Shown here: piece after piece, positions 25,599 through 34,378 of the stretch | Position numbering within the stretch: position 1 is the first letter of the stretch | How the letters are laid out: each line of letters starts with the position of its first letter | Assembly (NCBI RefSeq): GCF_025642135.1 | Contig: NZ_CP106793.1 | Span: 6,540,001-6,604,000 of the forward strand | DNA from: Streptomyces cynarae | GTDB taxonomy: Bacteria > Actinomycetota > Actinomycetes > Streptomycetales > Streptomycetaceae | DNA length: 64,000 nucleotides | Reading direction: 5' to 3' | Position numbers and translations under genes: made by a program | The notes under the pieces: model-generated | The model's input: the letters and a program-made list of their open reading frames with translations, nothing else | Database searches by the model: none | What the model was told of the DNA's origin: nothing

Positions 25599-28145
25599 AT
25601 GGGACGCGGCAAGCTACGGATCTACCTCGGCGCGGCACCGGGCGTCGGCAAGACCTACGCCATGCTGTCCGAGGCGCACCGGCGCGTCGAGCGCGGCACG
25701 GACTGCGTGGTCGGCTTCGTGGAGCACCACGGCCGGTCCCGCACCGAGGTGATGCTGCACGGACTGGAGCAGATCCCGCGCAGGGAGCTGGAGTACCGCG
25801 GAAGCCTCTTCACGGAGATGGACGTGGACGCCGTGCTGCGCCGCGCCCCCGCCGTCGCCCTGGTGGACGAACTCGCCCACACCAATGTCCCCGGCTCCCG
25901 CAACGCCAAGCGCTGGCAGGACGTCGAGGAGCTGCTGGCCGCCGGGATCGACGTCGTCTCCACCGTCAACATCCAGCACCTGGAGTCCCTCGGCGACGTC
26001 GTGGAGTCGATAACGGGCATACGGCAGCGCGAGACCGTCCCCGACGAGGTGGTGCGCCGCGCCGACCAGATAGAGCTCGTCGACATGTCTCCGCAGGCCC
26101 TGCGCCGGCGCATGGCGCACGGCAACATCTACCAGCCCGACAAGATCGACGCCGCCCTGTCGAACTACTTCCGGCCCGGAAACCTGACCGCGCTGCGCGA
26201 GCTGGCCCTGCTGTGGGTGGCGGACCGGGTCGACGAATACCTGAACGAGTACCGCAGCCGGCACCAGGTGTCGGCGATCTGGGGCTCCCGCGAGCGGATC
26301 GTCGTCGGGCTCACCGGCGGCCCCGAGGGACGGACCCTGATCCGCCGCGCCGCCCGCCTCGCGGAGAAGGGCGCCGGCGGTGAGGTGATGGCCGTCTACA
26401 TCGCCCGCAGTGACGGGCTCACCTCCGCCTCGCCCAAGGAACTCGCCGTCCAGCGCACCCTCGTCGAGGACCTGGGCGGCACCTTCCACCACGTGGTGGG
26501 CGAAGACATCCCCGCGGCGCTGCTCGACTTCGCCCGCGGAGTGAACGCCACCCAGATCGTCCTCGGCTCCTCGCGCCGCAAGGCCTGGCAGTACGTCTTC
26601 GGGCCCGGCGTCGGTGCCACGGTCGCCCGCGAGTCCGGGCCCGATCTCGACGTGCACATCGTCACCCACGAGGAGGTCGCCAAGGGCCGCGGCCTGCCGG
26701 TGGCCCGGGGCGCACGCCTCGGCCGTACGCGCATCCTCGCCGGATGGCTGGTCGGCGTCCTCGGCCCGGTCGTCCTGGCGCTGCTGCTGAACACCGTCGA
26801 CCTGGGCCTCGCCAACGACATGCTGCTGTTCCTGGCGCTGACCGTGGCGGCAGCCCTGCTCGGCGGACTCTTCCCGGCGCTCGCCTCGGCGGCCTTGGGC
26901 TCGTTCCTGCTGAACTACTACTACACGCCCCCGCTGCACCGGCTGACGATCGCCGACCCGCGGAACATCGTCGCCATCGCGATCTTCGTCGCGGTCGCGG
27001 TGTCGGTGGCCTCGGTGGTGGACCTCGCCGCCCGGCGCACCCACCAGGCGGCCAGGCTGCGCGCCGAGTCCGAGATCCTCTCCTTCCTCGCGGGCAGCGT
27101 GCTGCGCGGCGAGACCAGCCTGGAGGCGCTGCTGGAGCGGGTGCGGGAGACCTTCGGCATGGAGTCCGCCGCACTGCTGGAGCGTGAGAGCGACGTCGCG
27201 CCATGGACCTGCGCGGGCAGCGTCGGCCCCGGCGCCCCGGTCGGGCGCCCGGAGGACGCCGACGTGGACGTGCCCGCCGGCGACCACATGGCGCTCGCTC
27301 TGTCCGGGCGCGTCCTGCCCGCCTCCGACCGCCGGGTGCTGGCAGCCTTCGCCGCGCAGGCCGCGGTGGTCCTGGACCGGCAGCGTCTGCAGAAGGAGGC
27401 CGAACAGGCCCGCACCCTCGCCGAGGGCAACCGCATCCGCACCGCCCTGCTGGCCGCCGTCAGCCATGACCTGCGCACCCCGCTCGCGGGCATCAAGGCA
27501 TCGGTGACCTCCCTCAGGTCGGACGACGTGGAGTGGTCCGACGAGGACCGCGCGGAGCTGCTGGCGGCGATCGAGGAGGGCGCCGACCGGCTCGACCATC
27601 TGGTCGGCAACCTGCTCGACATGTCCCGCCTCCAGACCGGCACCGTCACCCCGCTGATCCGGGAGATCGACGTCGACGAGGTGGTTCCGATGGCGCTCGG
27701 CGGCGTGCCGGAGGACAACGTGGAACTCGACGTCCCCGAGACGTTGCCGATGGTCGCCGTGGACGCCGGGCTGCTCGAGCGCACGGTGGCGAACCTCGTG
27801 GAGAACGCGGTCAAGTACAGCCCCCTCGGCTCACCCGTCCTGGTCGCCGCCAGCGCCCTCGCCGACCGGGTGGAGGTGCGCGTCGTCGACCGCGGCCCGG
27901 GCGTCCCCGACGAGGCGAAGGAACGCATCTTCGAGCCCTTCCAGCGCTACGGCGACGCCCCCCGCGGCGCCGGCGTCGGCCTCGGCCTCGCGGTCGCCCG
28001 CGGCTTCGCCGAGGCCATGGGCGGCACCCTGAACGCGGAGGACACTCCCGGCGGAGGGCTCACCATGGTCCTCACCCTGCGGGCCGTGAACGGCGGCGCC
28101 CACCACCCCGTACGAGTCGCCGAACCAGAAAGGCAGACCACATGA
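25599..28145 (+). CDS. kdpD: Potassium sensor histidine kinase KdpD
   Basis: An 848-residue kinase. The N-terminal KdpD domain (about 4-213) starts with a Walker A GAAPGVGKT at 11-19; a universal-stress-like domain covers about 230-350. Four closely packed transmembrane helices (DUF4118) lie at about 380-475, with a GAF-like domain after them. The DHp domain has H623 in AAVSHDLRTPLAG, and the HATPase domain has NLVENAVKYS and GVGLGLAVARG. It senses low K+ or osmotic stress and phosphorylates KdpE. The ATG at 25599 starts exactly at the KdpD fold. The kdpFABC pump genes are not adjacent here. A 44-base stretch at 26752-26795 is repeated inverted at 38906. Confidence 0.93.
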   Translation: MGRGKLRIYLGAAPGVGKTYAMLSEAHRRVERGTDCVVGFVEHHGRSRTEVMLHGLEQIPRRELEYRGSLFTEMDVDAVLRRAPAVALVDELAHTNVPGSRNAKRWQDVEELLAAGIDVVSTVNIQHLESLGDVVESITGIRQRETVPDEVVRRADQIELVDMSPQALRRRMAHGNIYQPDKIDAALSNYFRPGNLTALRELALLWVADRVDEYLNEYRSRHQVSAIWGSRERIVVGLTGGPEGRTLIRRAARLAEKGAGGEVMAVYIARSDGLTSASPKELAVQRTLVEDLGGTFHHVVGEDIPAALLDFARGVNATQIVLGSSRRKAWQYVFGPGVGATVARESGPDLDVHIVTHEEVAKGRGLPVARGARLGRTRILAGWLVGVLGPVVLALLLNTVDLGLANDMLLFLALTVAAALLGGLFPALASAALGSFLLNYYYTPPLHRLTIADPRNIVAIAIFVAVAVSVASVVDLAARRTHQAARLRAESEILSFLAGSVLRGETSLEALLERVRETFGMESAALLERESDVAPWTCAGSVGPGAPVGRPEDADVDVPAGDHMALALSGRVLPASDRRVLAAFAAQAAVVLDRQRLQKEAEQARTLAEGNRIRTALLAAVSHDLRTPLAGIKASVTSLRSDDVEWSDEDRAELLAAIEEGADRLDHLVGNLLDMSRLQTGTVTPLIREIDVDEVVPMALGGVPEDNVELDVPETLPMVAVDAGLLERTVANLVENAVKYSPLGSPVLVAASALADRVEVRVVDRGPGVPDEAKERIFEPFQRYGDAPRGAGVGLGLAVARGFAEAMGGTLNAEDTPGGGLTMVLTLRAVNGGAHHPVRVAEPERQTT

Positions 28146-28825
28146 CCCGGGTGCTCGTGGTCGATGACGAGCCGCAGATCGTGCGCGCCCTCGTGATCAA
28201 CCTGAAGGCGCGCAAGTACGACGTCGAGGCGGCCACCGACGGCGCGAGCGCGCTCCGGCTCGCCGCCGCCCGTCACCCCGACGTCGTGGTGCTGGACCTC
28301 GGGCTGCCCGACCTGGACGGTGTCGAGGTGATCAAGGGGCTGCGCGGCTGGACCCGGGTGCCGATCATCGTGCTGTCCGCCCGCCACTCCTCCGACGAGA
28401 AGGTGCAGGCGCTGGACGCGGGCGCCGACGACTACGTCACCAAGCCGTTCGGCATGGACGAGCTGCTGGCCCGCCTGCGCGCCGCCGTCCGCCGCGCGGA
28501 GCCCAACGGGGGCGGCGAGGACGACGTGATCGTGGAGACCGAGGGCTTCACGGTCGACCTGGCCGCGAAGAAGGTCAACCGGGCCGGGAAGGACGTGCGC
28601 CTCACACCCACGGAGTGGCACCTGCTGGAGGTGCTGGTCCGCAACACCGGCCGCCTGGTCAGCCAGAAACAGCTGCTGCAGGAGGTGTGGGGGCCGTCGT
28701 ACGGGACGGAGACGAACTACCTGCGGGTGTACATGGCCCAGCTGCGCCGGAAGCTGGAGACGGACCCGTCGCATCCCCAGCACTTCATGACGGAGCCGGG
28801 GATGGGGTACCGGTTCGAGAAGTGA
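28142..28825 (+). CDS. kdpE: Response regulator KdpE
   Basis: A 227-residue OmpR-family regulator. The receiver domain has VVDDEPQI, phosphoacceptor D52 in VVLDLGLPD, LSARHS and YVTKPF. The winged-helix domain (about 130-225) ends HFMTEPGMGYRFEK, very typical of KdpE. It activates high-affinity K+ uptake genes when phosphorylated by KdpD. The ATG overlaps the kdpD stop (ATGA), so the pair is co-translated. Confidence 0.94.
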   Translation: MTRVLVVDDEPQIVRALVINLKARKYDVEAATDGASALRLAAARHPDVVVLDLGLPDLDGVEVIKGLRGWTRVPIIVLSARHSSDEKVQALDAGADDYVTKPFGMDELLARLRAAVRRAEPNGGGEDDVIVETEGFTVDLAAKKVNRAGKDVRLTPTEWHLLEVLVRNTGRLVSQKQLLQEVWGPSYGTETNYLRVYMAQLRRKLETDPSHPQHFMTEPGMGYRFEK

Positions 28826-28902
28826 GCCGGAAGCCCGGCCGGGGCATCGAGGGGCCGTGCCGCCGGTACGTCCGTGTCGGCGCCCCCCGGTACGCTTTCT
28901 GT

Positions 28903-29301
28903 ATGAGCGCTGTTCCTCGTTCCGAAAAGCCGGCGGGCCGCCTCCGGCGCATGCTGGACCGGCTCTCCTCGTCGCAGGAGGACCTGGAGTCCGAGGAACT
29001 GCGGGAGGACGCCGAGACCGCGGGCTGTACGCGGATCGGCGACTGCCACGACCGACAGATCGTCACGGTTACTGGTACCTTGCGCACGGTCACGCTGCGC
29101 CCGCGGGCCGGTGTCCCGGCGCTGGAGGCCGAGCTGTTCGACGGTTCGGCCGCGCTGGACGTGGTCTGGCTCGGCAGGCGCTCGATCGTCGGGATAGAGC
29201 CGGGACGCAAGCTGATCGCGTCGGGCCGGATCTCGATGAGCCGGGGCCGCAGAGTGCTGTTCAACCCCAAGTACGAACTCAGACCGCTCGGACGGGAGTA
29301 G
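28903..29301 (+). CDS. OB-fold nucleic acid-binding domain protein
   Basis: A 132-residue protein with a charged helical N-terminus (1-45) and a C-terminal OB fold (about 48-130: GDCHDRQIVTVTGTLRTVTLRP ... LDVVWLGRRSIVGIEPGRKLIASGRI). Similar small OB proteins lie beside DUF3159 genes in actinobacteria; the function is unknown. TACGCT ends 6 bases before the ATG and no ribosome site is present, which suggests leaderless transcription. The DUF3159 gene begins 3 bases after its stop. Confidence 0.85.
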   Translation: MSAVPRSEKPAGRLRRMLDRLSSSQEDLESEELREDAETAGCTRIGDCHDRQIVTVTGTLRTVTLRPRAGVPALEAELFDGSAALDVVWLGRRSIVGIEPGRKLIASGRISMSRGRRVLFNPKYELRPLGRE

Positions 29302-29304
29302 CCG

Positions 29305-30048
29305 GTGACGTCACTCGAGAAGCCGACCGAAGACGCCCAGCAGGATTCGCGGGCGGTGACCGAGGCCGCGCTCTTCGAGGCGTTCGGCGGGGTCCGCGGC
29401 ATGGTCGAGACCGTGGTGCCCGGCCTGTTCTTCGTCACGATCTTCACCATCAACAAGAACCTGCACTGGTCGGCGATCGTCGCGCTCGCCGTGTCCCTGC
29501 TGCTGGTGGTGGTCCGCCTCGCCATGCGGGACACCGTGAAGCACGCGTTCAGCGGTGTCTTCGGCGTGGCGTTCGGCGTGGTCTTCGCGATGATGACCGG
29601 CAACGCGAAGGACTTCTACCTGCCGGGCATGCTCTACACGCTGGGCCTCGGCCTCGCGTACATCATCACCACGCTCGCCGGGGTCCCGCTGATCGGCCTG
29701 ATCCTCGGCCCGGTCTTCAAGGAGAACCTCTCCTGGCGCACGCGCAACCCGGGCCGTAAGAAGGCCTACGCCAAGGCCAGCTGGGCCTGGGGGCTGATCC
29801 TGCTCGGCAAGTGCGCGATCCTGTTCCCCCTGTACTGGTGGGCGAACACCGCCCAGCTGGGCTGGGTCCTGATCGCGTTGAAGATCCCGCCGTTCCTGCT
29901 CGCCGTGTGGCTGACGTGGGTGTTCCTGGCGAAGGCGCCCGCGCCGATCGACGTGTTCGCGGAGATGGAGGCCGAAGAGGCCGCCGCCAAGACCGAAGAG
30001 GCCGCCGCCAAGAGCGAAGGGGCCGGGCGGCACCGTCGGGAGGCTTAG
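29305..30048 (+). CDS. DUF3159 family multi-pass membrane protein
   Basis: A 247-residue protein with five to six transmembrane helices between about 35 and 210 and the conserved start EAALFEAFGGVRGMVETVVPGLFFV. A cytoplasmic tail contains the duplicated motif EEAAAKTEEAAAKSEGA. The function is unknown. Its position between the OB protein and the TrkA genes suggests, but does not prove, a link to ion homeostasis. The gene ends just before a 34-bp tandem repeat array. Confidence 0.9.
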   Translation: MTSLEKPTEDAQQDSRAVTEAALFEAFGGVRGMVETVVPGLFFVTIFTINKNLHWSAIVALAVSLLLVVVRLAMRDTVKHAFSGVFGVAFGVVFAMMTGNAKDFYLPGMLYTLGLGLAYIITTLAGVPLIGLILGPVFKENLSWRTRNPGRKKAYAKASWAWGLILLGKCAILFPLYWWANTAQLGWVLIALKIPPFLLAVWLTWVFLAKAPAPIDVFAEMEAEEAAAKTEEAAAKSEGAGRHRREA

Positions 30049-30073
30049 TCCCCGGTGGCGGGGTGGCCGCCGC

Positions 30074-30345
30074 GGGCTGCCGCTTCCAGGCCCCCGCTTC
30101 GATCTGAGGGCTGCGGCCCCCGGGGCCCCGCTTCGATCTGAGGGCTGCCGCCTCCGGGGCCCCGCTTCGATCTGAGGGCTGCCGCCCCCGGGGCCCCGCT
30201 TCGATCTGAGGGCTGCGGCCCCCGGGGCCCCGCTTCGATCTGAGGGCTGCCGCCTCCGGGGCCCCGCTTCGATCTGAGGGCTGCGGCCTCCGGGGCCCCG
30301 CTTCGATCTGAGGGCTGCCGCCCCCGGGCCCCCGCTTCGAGCTGA
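30074..30345. repeat. Eight tandem copies of a 34-bp unit
   Basis: Units start at 30074, 30108, 30142, 30176, 30210, 30244, 30278 and 30312, each 34 bases long with no insertion. Each opens GGGCTGC and ends CCGCTTCGATCTGA. Variation is confined mainly to positions 8 and 12; units 2/5 and 3/6 are identical, suggesting block duplication. The outer units are the most diverged. Each contains a CCCCGGGG-type self-complementary core able to form a hairpin. Because 34 is not a multiple of three and each unit carries stops, it is not coding. It lies between convergent genes. Confidence 0.95.
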
Positions 30346-30498
30346 ACGGCCTCGTGCTCAATCTCCCCCGAGCTCTTCGCGGAGGGGTACCCCCGGACGG
30401 GTCGGCGGTCGCAGGCCTCGGCTGCCGGGTGGCCCCACCCGAGGGTGCCGCTGTCCCCGCGGGGGCCGCTGCCCCCAAGGGTGCGCCGCTCAAGGGTC

Positions 30499-30527
30499 GG
30501 GTGCGCCCGGACATGCCAGGCGCACCC
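30499..30527 (-). terminator. Hairpin terminator after the trkA pair
   Basis: Perfect 9-bp arms GGGTGCGCC/GGCGCACCC around an 11-base loop, 21 bases beyond the stop of the minus-strand trkA gene. Confidence 0.65.
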
Positions 30528-30547
30528 GAAGCCCGCAGTCTCGCGGC

Positions 30548-31225
30548 CTAGCCCGCCGCGTCCTCCCTGCGTACCGACAGCAGCTCCTCCAGCTGACCCT
30601 CGCGTGCCTGGGCCGCCACGAAGAGCAGTTCGTCGCCCGCCTCCAGGGAGTCCTCCTGGGACGGTGTCAGAACTCGGGTGCCGCGGATGATCGTCACCAG
30701 GGATGTGTCCTCGGGCCACTGCACATCGCCCACCTGCGTACCCGCCAGGGCCGACTCGGGCGGCAGGGTCAGCTCGACCAGGTTCGCGTCGCCGTGGCTG
30801 AAGCGGAGCAGACGGACCAGGTCGCCGACGCTCACCGCCTCCTCCACCAGCGCCGACATCAGGCGCGGGGTGGACACGGCCACGTCCACGCCCCACGCCT
30901 CGTTGAACAGCCACTCGTTCTTCGGGTTGTTGACCCGGGCGACGACGCGCGGGACGCCGTACTCCGTCTTCGCCAGCAGCGACACGACCAGGTTCACCTT
31001 GTCGTCGCCCGTCGCGGCGATCACCACGTTGCAGCGCTGGAGCGCCGCCTCGTCCAGGGACGTGATCTCGCAGGCGTCGGCCAACAGCCACTCCGCCTGC
31101 GGCACGCGCTCGACCGAGATCGCGGTCGGCGCCTTGTCGATGAGAAGGACCTCGTGGCCGTTCTCCAGCAGTTCGCCCGCGATCGAGCGACCGACCGCGC
31201 CGGCACCGGCAATGGCGACCCTCAT
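30548..31225 (-). CDS. TrkA-type potassium channel regulatory protein (second copy)
   Basis: A 225-residue KTN/RCK protein with a Rossmann nucleotide-binding half (MRVAIAGAGAVGRSIAGELLENGHEV..., GxGxxG) and a TrkA-C half at about 140-220. It binds nucleotides, and commonly c-di-AMP through the C domain, to gate K+ transport. Its ATG overlaps the stop of the other TrkA gene (31223-31227), so the two are made together and may form a heteromer. The divergent APC transporter is the likely partner. Confidence 0.92.
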   Translation of the reverse strand: MRVAIAGAGAVGRSIAGELLENGHEVLLIDKAPTAISVERVPQAEWLLADACEITSLDEAALQRCNVVIAATGDDKVNLVVSLLAKTEYGVPRVVARVNNPKNEWLFNEAWGVDVAVSTPRLMSALVEEAVSVGDLVRLLRFSHGDANLVELTLPPESALAGTQVGDVQWPEDTSLVTIIRGTRVLTPSQEDSLEAGDELLFVAAQAREGQLEELLSVRREDAAG

Positions 31226-31896
31226 CAGTGACCGCTCTCCTCTTCAGGGCCCTCGGCGAACGCCGTCTCGACCTTCTCGACGTCGTCCGCCCGCATCATC
31301 ACGTGCACGAGGTCGCCCTCCTGCAGCACCGTCTGCGAGGTGGGCAGCATCGCCTCGCCCAGCCGGGTGAGGAACGCCACCCGGACGCCGGTCTCCTCCT
31401 GCAGCTTGCTGATCTTGTGGCCGACCCACTTCGGCGACGCGTGCACCTCGGCGAGCTGGACCCCTCCGGTGGGGTCGCGCCACAGCGGCTCCGCACCGGA
31501 CGGCAGCAGACGCCGCAGCATCTGGTCCGCCGTCCAGCGGACCGTGGCCACGGTCGGGATGCCGAGCCGTTGGTAGACCTCGGCGCGGCGGGGGTCGTAG
31601 ATCCGGGCCGCGACGTTCTCGATGCCGAACATCTCGCGGGCGACCCGCGCCGCGATGATGTTCGAGTTGTCGCCGCTCGAGACGGCGGCGAAGGCACCGG
31701 CCTCCTCGATGCCAGCCTCGCGCAGGGTGTCCTGGTCGAAGCCGACGCCGGTGACACGACGGCCGCCGAACCCGGAGCCCAGTCGTCGGAAGGCGGTGGG
31801 GTCCTGGTCGATCACTGCGACCGTGTGCCCCTGTTGCTCCAGGGTCTGGGCCAGAGCGGAACCCACTCTTCCGCAGCCCATGATGACGATGTGCAC
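31225..31896 (-). CDS. TrkA-type potassium channel regulatory protein (first copy)
   Basis: A 223-residue RCK protein beginning MHIVIMGCGRVGSALAQTLEQQGHTVAVIDQD, with GxGxxG and the acidic ribose-binding residue of an NAD-binding Rossmann fold. The TrkA-C domain is at about 140-215. It is the first gene of a two-gene operon, divergent from an APC-type transporter gene. In actinobacteria such TrkA pairs regulate K+ uptake. Confidence 0.92.
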   Translation of the reverse strand: MHIVIMGCGRVGSALAQTLEQQGHTVAVIDQDPTAFRRLGSGFGGRRVTGVGFDQDTLREAGIEEAGAFAAVSSGDNSNIIAARVAREMFGIENVAARIYDPRRAEVYQRLGIPTVATVRWTADQMLRRLLPSGAEPLWRDPTGGVQLAEVHASPKWVGHKISKLQEETGVRVAFLTRLGEAMLPTSQTVLQEGDLVHVMMRADDVEKVETAFAEGPEEESGH

Positions 31897-32181
31897 GACC
31901 GTCCTTCCGGTGTCAATGGTTTTACGACTCAGTCCAACCAGGTTCTCAGACCGCCGCCCAAGCTACACACGCGCGGTCCGTACAGGGGACCCCCGTGCAC
32001 CATGCCGTGCCCTTCGTACGGGCAACCGGCCGGGCGGCAGCCGAAGGGGTTTTGTCATAGAGTCATGCCGAACCCCTCACCTGCGAAATCCGCAGCGAGC
32101 CCGCTCCCGTATTTCACTCGTGAGGCAGATCTCCTCCCGCGGGTGGAGGGGCGCCCGAACAACCCCTTACGATCCTCTGTT

Positions 32182-34242
32182 GTGTCCAAACTGACCGACG
32201 TGCCCAAACGGATCCTGATCGGGCGCGCACTGCGCAGCGACCGGCTGGGGGAAACGCTCCTGCCGAAGCGCATCGCACTCCCCGTCTTCGCCTCCGACCC
32301 GCTCTCCTCCGTCGCGTACGCGCCCGGAGAAGTTCTGCTGGTCCTCTCCATCGCGGGCGTGTCGGCCTACCACTTCAGCCCCTGGATCGCCGTCGCCGTC
32401 GTCGTGCTCATGTTCACGGTGGTCGCCTCCTACCGGCAGAACGTGCACGCGTACCCCAGCGGCGGCGGCGACTACGAGGTGGCCACCACCAACCTCGGTC
32501 CCAAGGCCGGTCTCACCGTCGCCAGCGCCCTGCTCGTCGACTACGTCCTCACGGTCGCCGTGTCGATCTCGTCCGGCATCGAGAACCTGGGCTCCGCGGT
32601 CCCGTTCGTCGTCGAGCACAAGGTGTTCTGCGCGGTCGCCGTGGTCGTGCTGCTCACACTGATGAACCTGCGCGGCGTCAAGGAGTCCGGCACGCTGTTC
32701 GCGATCCCGACCTACGTCTTCGTCGCGGGCGTCTTCATCATGATCGCGTGGGGTGCGTTCCGCGGGCTGGTCCTCGACGACACCATGCGGGCGCCCACGG
32801 CCGCGTACCAGATCAAGGCCGAGCACCAGGGCATAGCGGGCTTCGCGCTCGTCTTCCTCCTCCTGCGCGCCTTCTCCTCCGGCTGCGCCGCCCTCACCGG
32901 TGTGGAGGCGATCTCCAACGGCGTCCCGGCCTTCCGCAAGCCCAAGTCGAAGAACGCGGCGACCACGCTCGCGATGATGGGCCTGCTCGCCGTCACCATG
33001 TTCTGCGGCATCATCGTCCTCGCCATGACGACCAAGGTCCGCATGGCCGAGCACCCGGCTACCGACCTGCTCCACAACGGCAACCCGCTCGGCTCCGGAT
33101 ACGTCCAGAACCCGGTGATCTCGCAGGTCGCCGAGGCCGTCTTCGGCAAGGGCAGCTTCCTGTTCGTCGTCCTCGCCGCCGCCACCGCGCTGGTGCTGTT
33201 CCTCGCCGCGAACACCGCCTACAACGGCTTCCCGCTGCTCGGCTCGATCCTCGCCCAGGACCGGTACCTGCCGCGCCAGCTGCACACCCGCGGCGACCGC
33301 CTCGCCTTCTCCAACGGCATCGTGCTGCTCGCCGGTGCGGCGACACTGCTGATCTTCATCTACGGCGCCGACTCGACCCGGCTGATCCAGCTCTACATCG
33401 TGGGCGTGTTCGTCTCCTTCACGCTCAGCCAGACCGGCATGGTCAAGCACTGGAACCGGCACCTGGCCGTGGAGAAGGACCAGGCCAAGCGCCGCCACAT
33501 GATCCGTTCGCGCGCCATCAACGCCTTCGGCGCCTTCTTCACCGGTCTGGTGCTGGTCGTCGTCCTGGTCACGAAGTTCACGCACGGCGCCTGGGTCGCC
33601 CTGCTCGGCATGTGCATCTTCTTCGCGACGATGACCGCGATCCGTCGCCACTACGACGGTGTGGCCGAGGAACTCGCCGCGCCCGAGGGCCCCAGCGACG
33701 ACAGCGTGCGCCCCTCCCGGGTCCACTCGGTGGTTCTGATCTCCAAGATCCACCGTCCCACGCTGCGCGCCCTCGCCTACGCCAAACTGCTGCGCACGGA
33801 CACCCTGGAGGCACTCAGCGTCAACGTCGACCCGGCGGAGACGAAGGCGCTGCGGGAGGAGTGGGAGCGGCGCGGCATCGACGTACCGCTGAAGGTCCTC
33901 GACTCGCCGTACCGGGAGATCACCCGCCCCGTGATCGAGTACGTCAAGGGCCTGCGCCGCGAGTCCCCGCGCGACGCCGTCTCGGTGATCATCCCCGAGT
34001 ACGTGGTCGGCCACTGGTACGAGCATCTGCTGCACAACCAGAGCGCGCTGCGGCTCAAGGGCCGGCTGCTGTTCACGCCGGGCATCATGGTGACCTCGGT
34101 GCCGTACCAGCTGGCGTCCTCGGAGGCGGCCAAGCGGCGTGCCCGCAAGCGGCAGGAGTGGAACGCGCCGGGCGCGGTGCGGCGCGGACCGGCGCAGGAG
34201 CGGACGCGGGAGTCGTCGGCCTCCCAGGCATCGCAGAGCTGA
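32182..34242 (+). CDS. APC superfamily potassium transporter (KimA/KupA-like)
   Basis: A 686-residue transporter with about 12 transmembrane helices (residues 30-490) and a cytoplasmic universal-stress-like domain (about 510-650) containing VVLISKIHRPTLRALAYAKLL. The LALPVFASDPLSSVAYAPGE-like opening (here IALPVFASDPLSSVAYAPGE) is typical of the KimA-type K+/H+ symporter family. It is divergent from two TrkA regulators and near kdpDE, which supports potassium as substrate. The GTG at 32182 is preceded by TACGAT 8 bases away with no ribosome site. Amino-acid permease annotations are common for this family but less likely here. Confidence 0.88.
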   Translation: MSKLTDVPKRILIGRALRSDRLGETLLPKRIALPVFASDPLSSVAYAPGEVLLVLSIAGVSAYHFSPWIAVAVVVLMFTVVASYRQNVHAYPSGGGDYEVATTNLGPKAGLTVASALLVDYVLTVAVSISSGIENLGSAVPFVVEHKVFCAVAVVVLLTLMNLRGVKESGTLFAIPTYVFVAGVFIMIAWGAFRGLVLDDTMRAPTAAYQIKAEHQGIAGFALVFLLLRAFSSGCAALTGVEAISNGVPAFRKPKSKNAATTLAMMGLLAVTMFCGIIVLAMTTKVRMAEHPATDLLHNGNPLGSGYVQNPVISQVAEAVFGKGSFLFVVLAAATALVLFLAANTAYNGFPLLGSILAQDRYLPRQLHTRGDRLAFSNGIVLLAGAATLLIFIYGADSTRLIQLYIVGVFVSFTLSQTGMVKHWNRHLAVEKDQAKRRHMIRSRAINAFGAFFTGLVLVVVLVTKFTHGAWVALLGMCIFFATMTAIRRHYDGVAEELAAPEGPSDDSVRPSRVHSVVLISKIHRPTLRALAYAKLLRTDTLEALSVNVDPAETKALREEWERRGIDVPLKVLDSPYREITRPVIEYVKGLRRESPRDAVSVIIPEYVVGHWYEHLLHNQSALRLKGRLLFTPGIMVTSVPYQLASSEAAKRRARKRQEWNAPGAVRRGPAQERTRESSASQASQS

Positions 34243-34378
34243 GGCCCGCCCCCGCACCATGGTGAACGGCCGGACGGCACCCACGTAGACTGGTGGGCTG
34301 TTGTCCGGCCGAGCCGTCGACGCGCCGTCGTCGTGTTCGCGCCCGTTTCCCGCATTTCTGGATCTGGAGTCGCCCCCC

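Noticed and set aside
30074..30345. Possible CRISPR array
   Set aside because: The 34-bp units abut with no spacers and there are no cas genes.
30045..31091. Repeat protein read through the 34-bp array on the minus strand
   Set aside because: Period 34 shifts frame at each unit, and the open frame depends on chance; it also overlaps the trkA gene.
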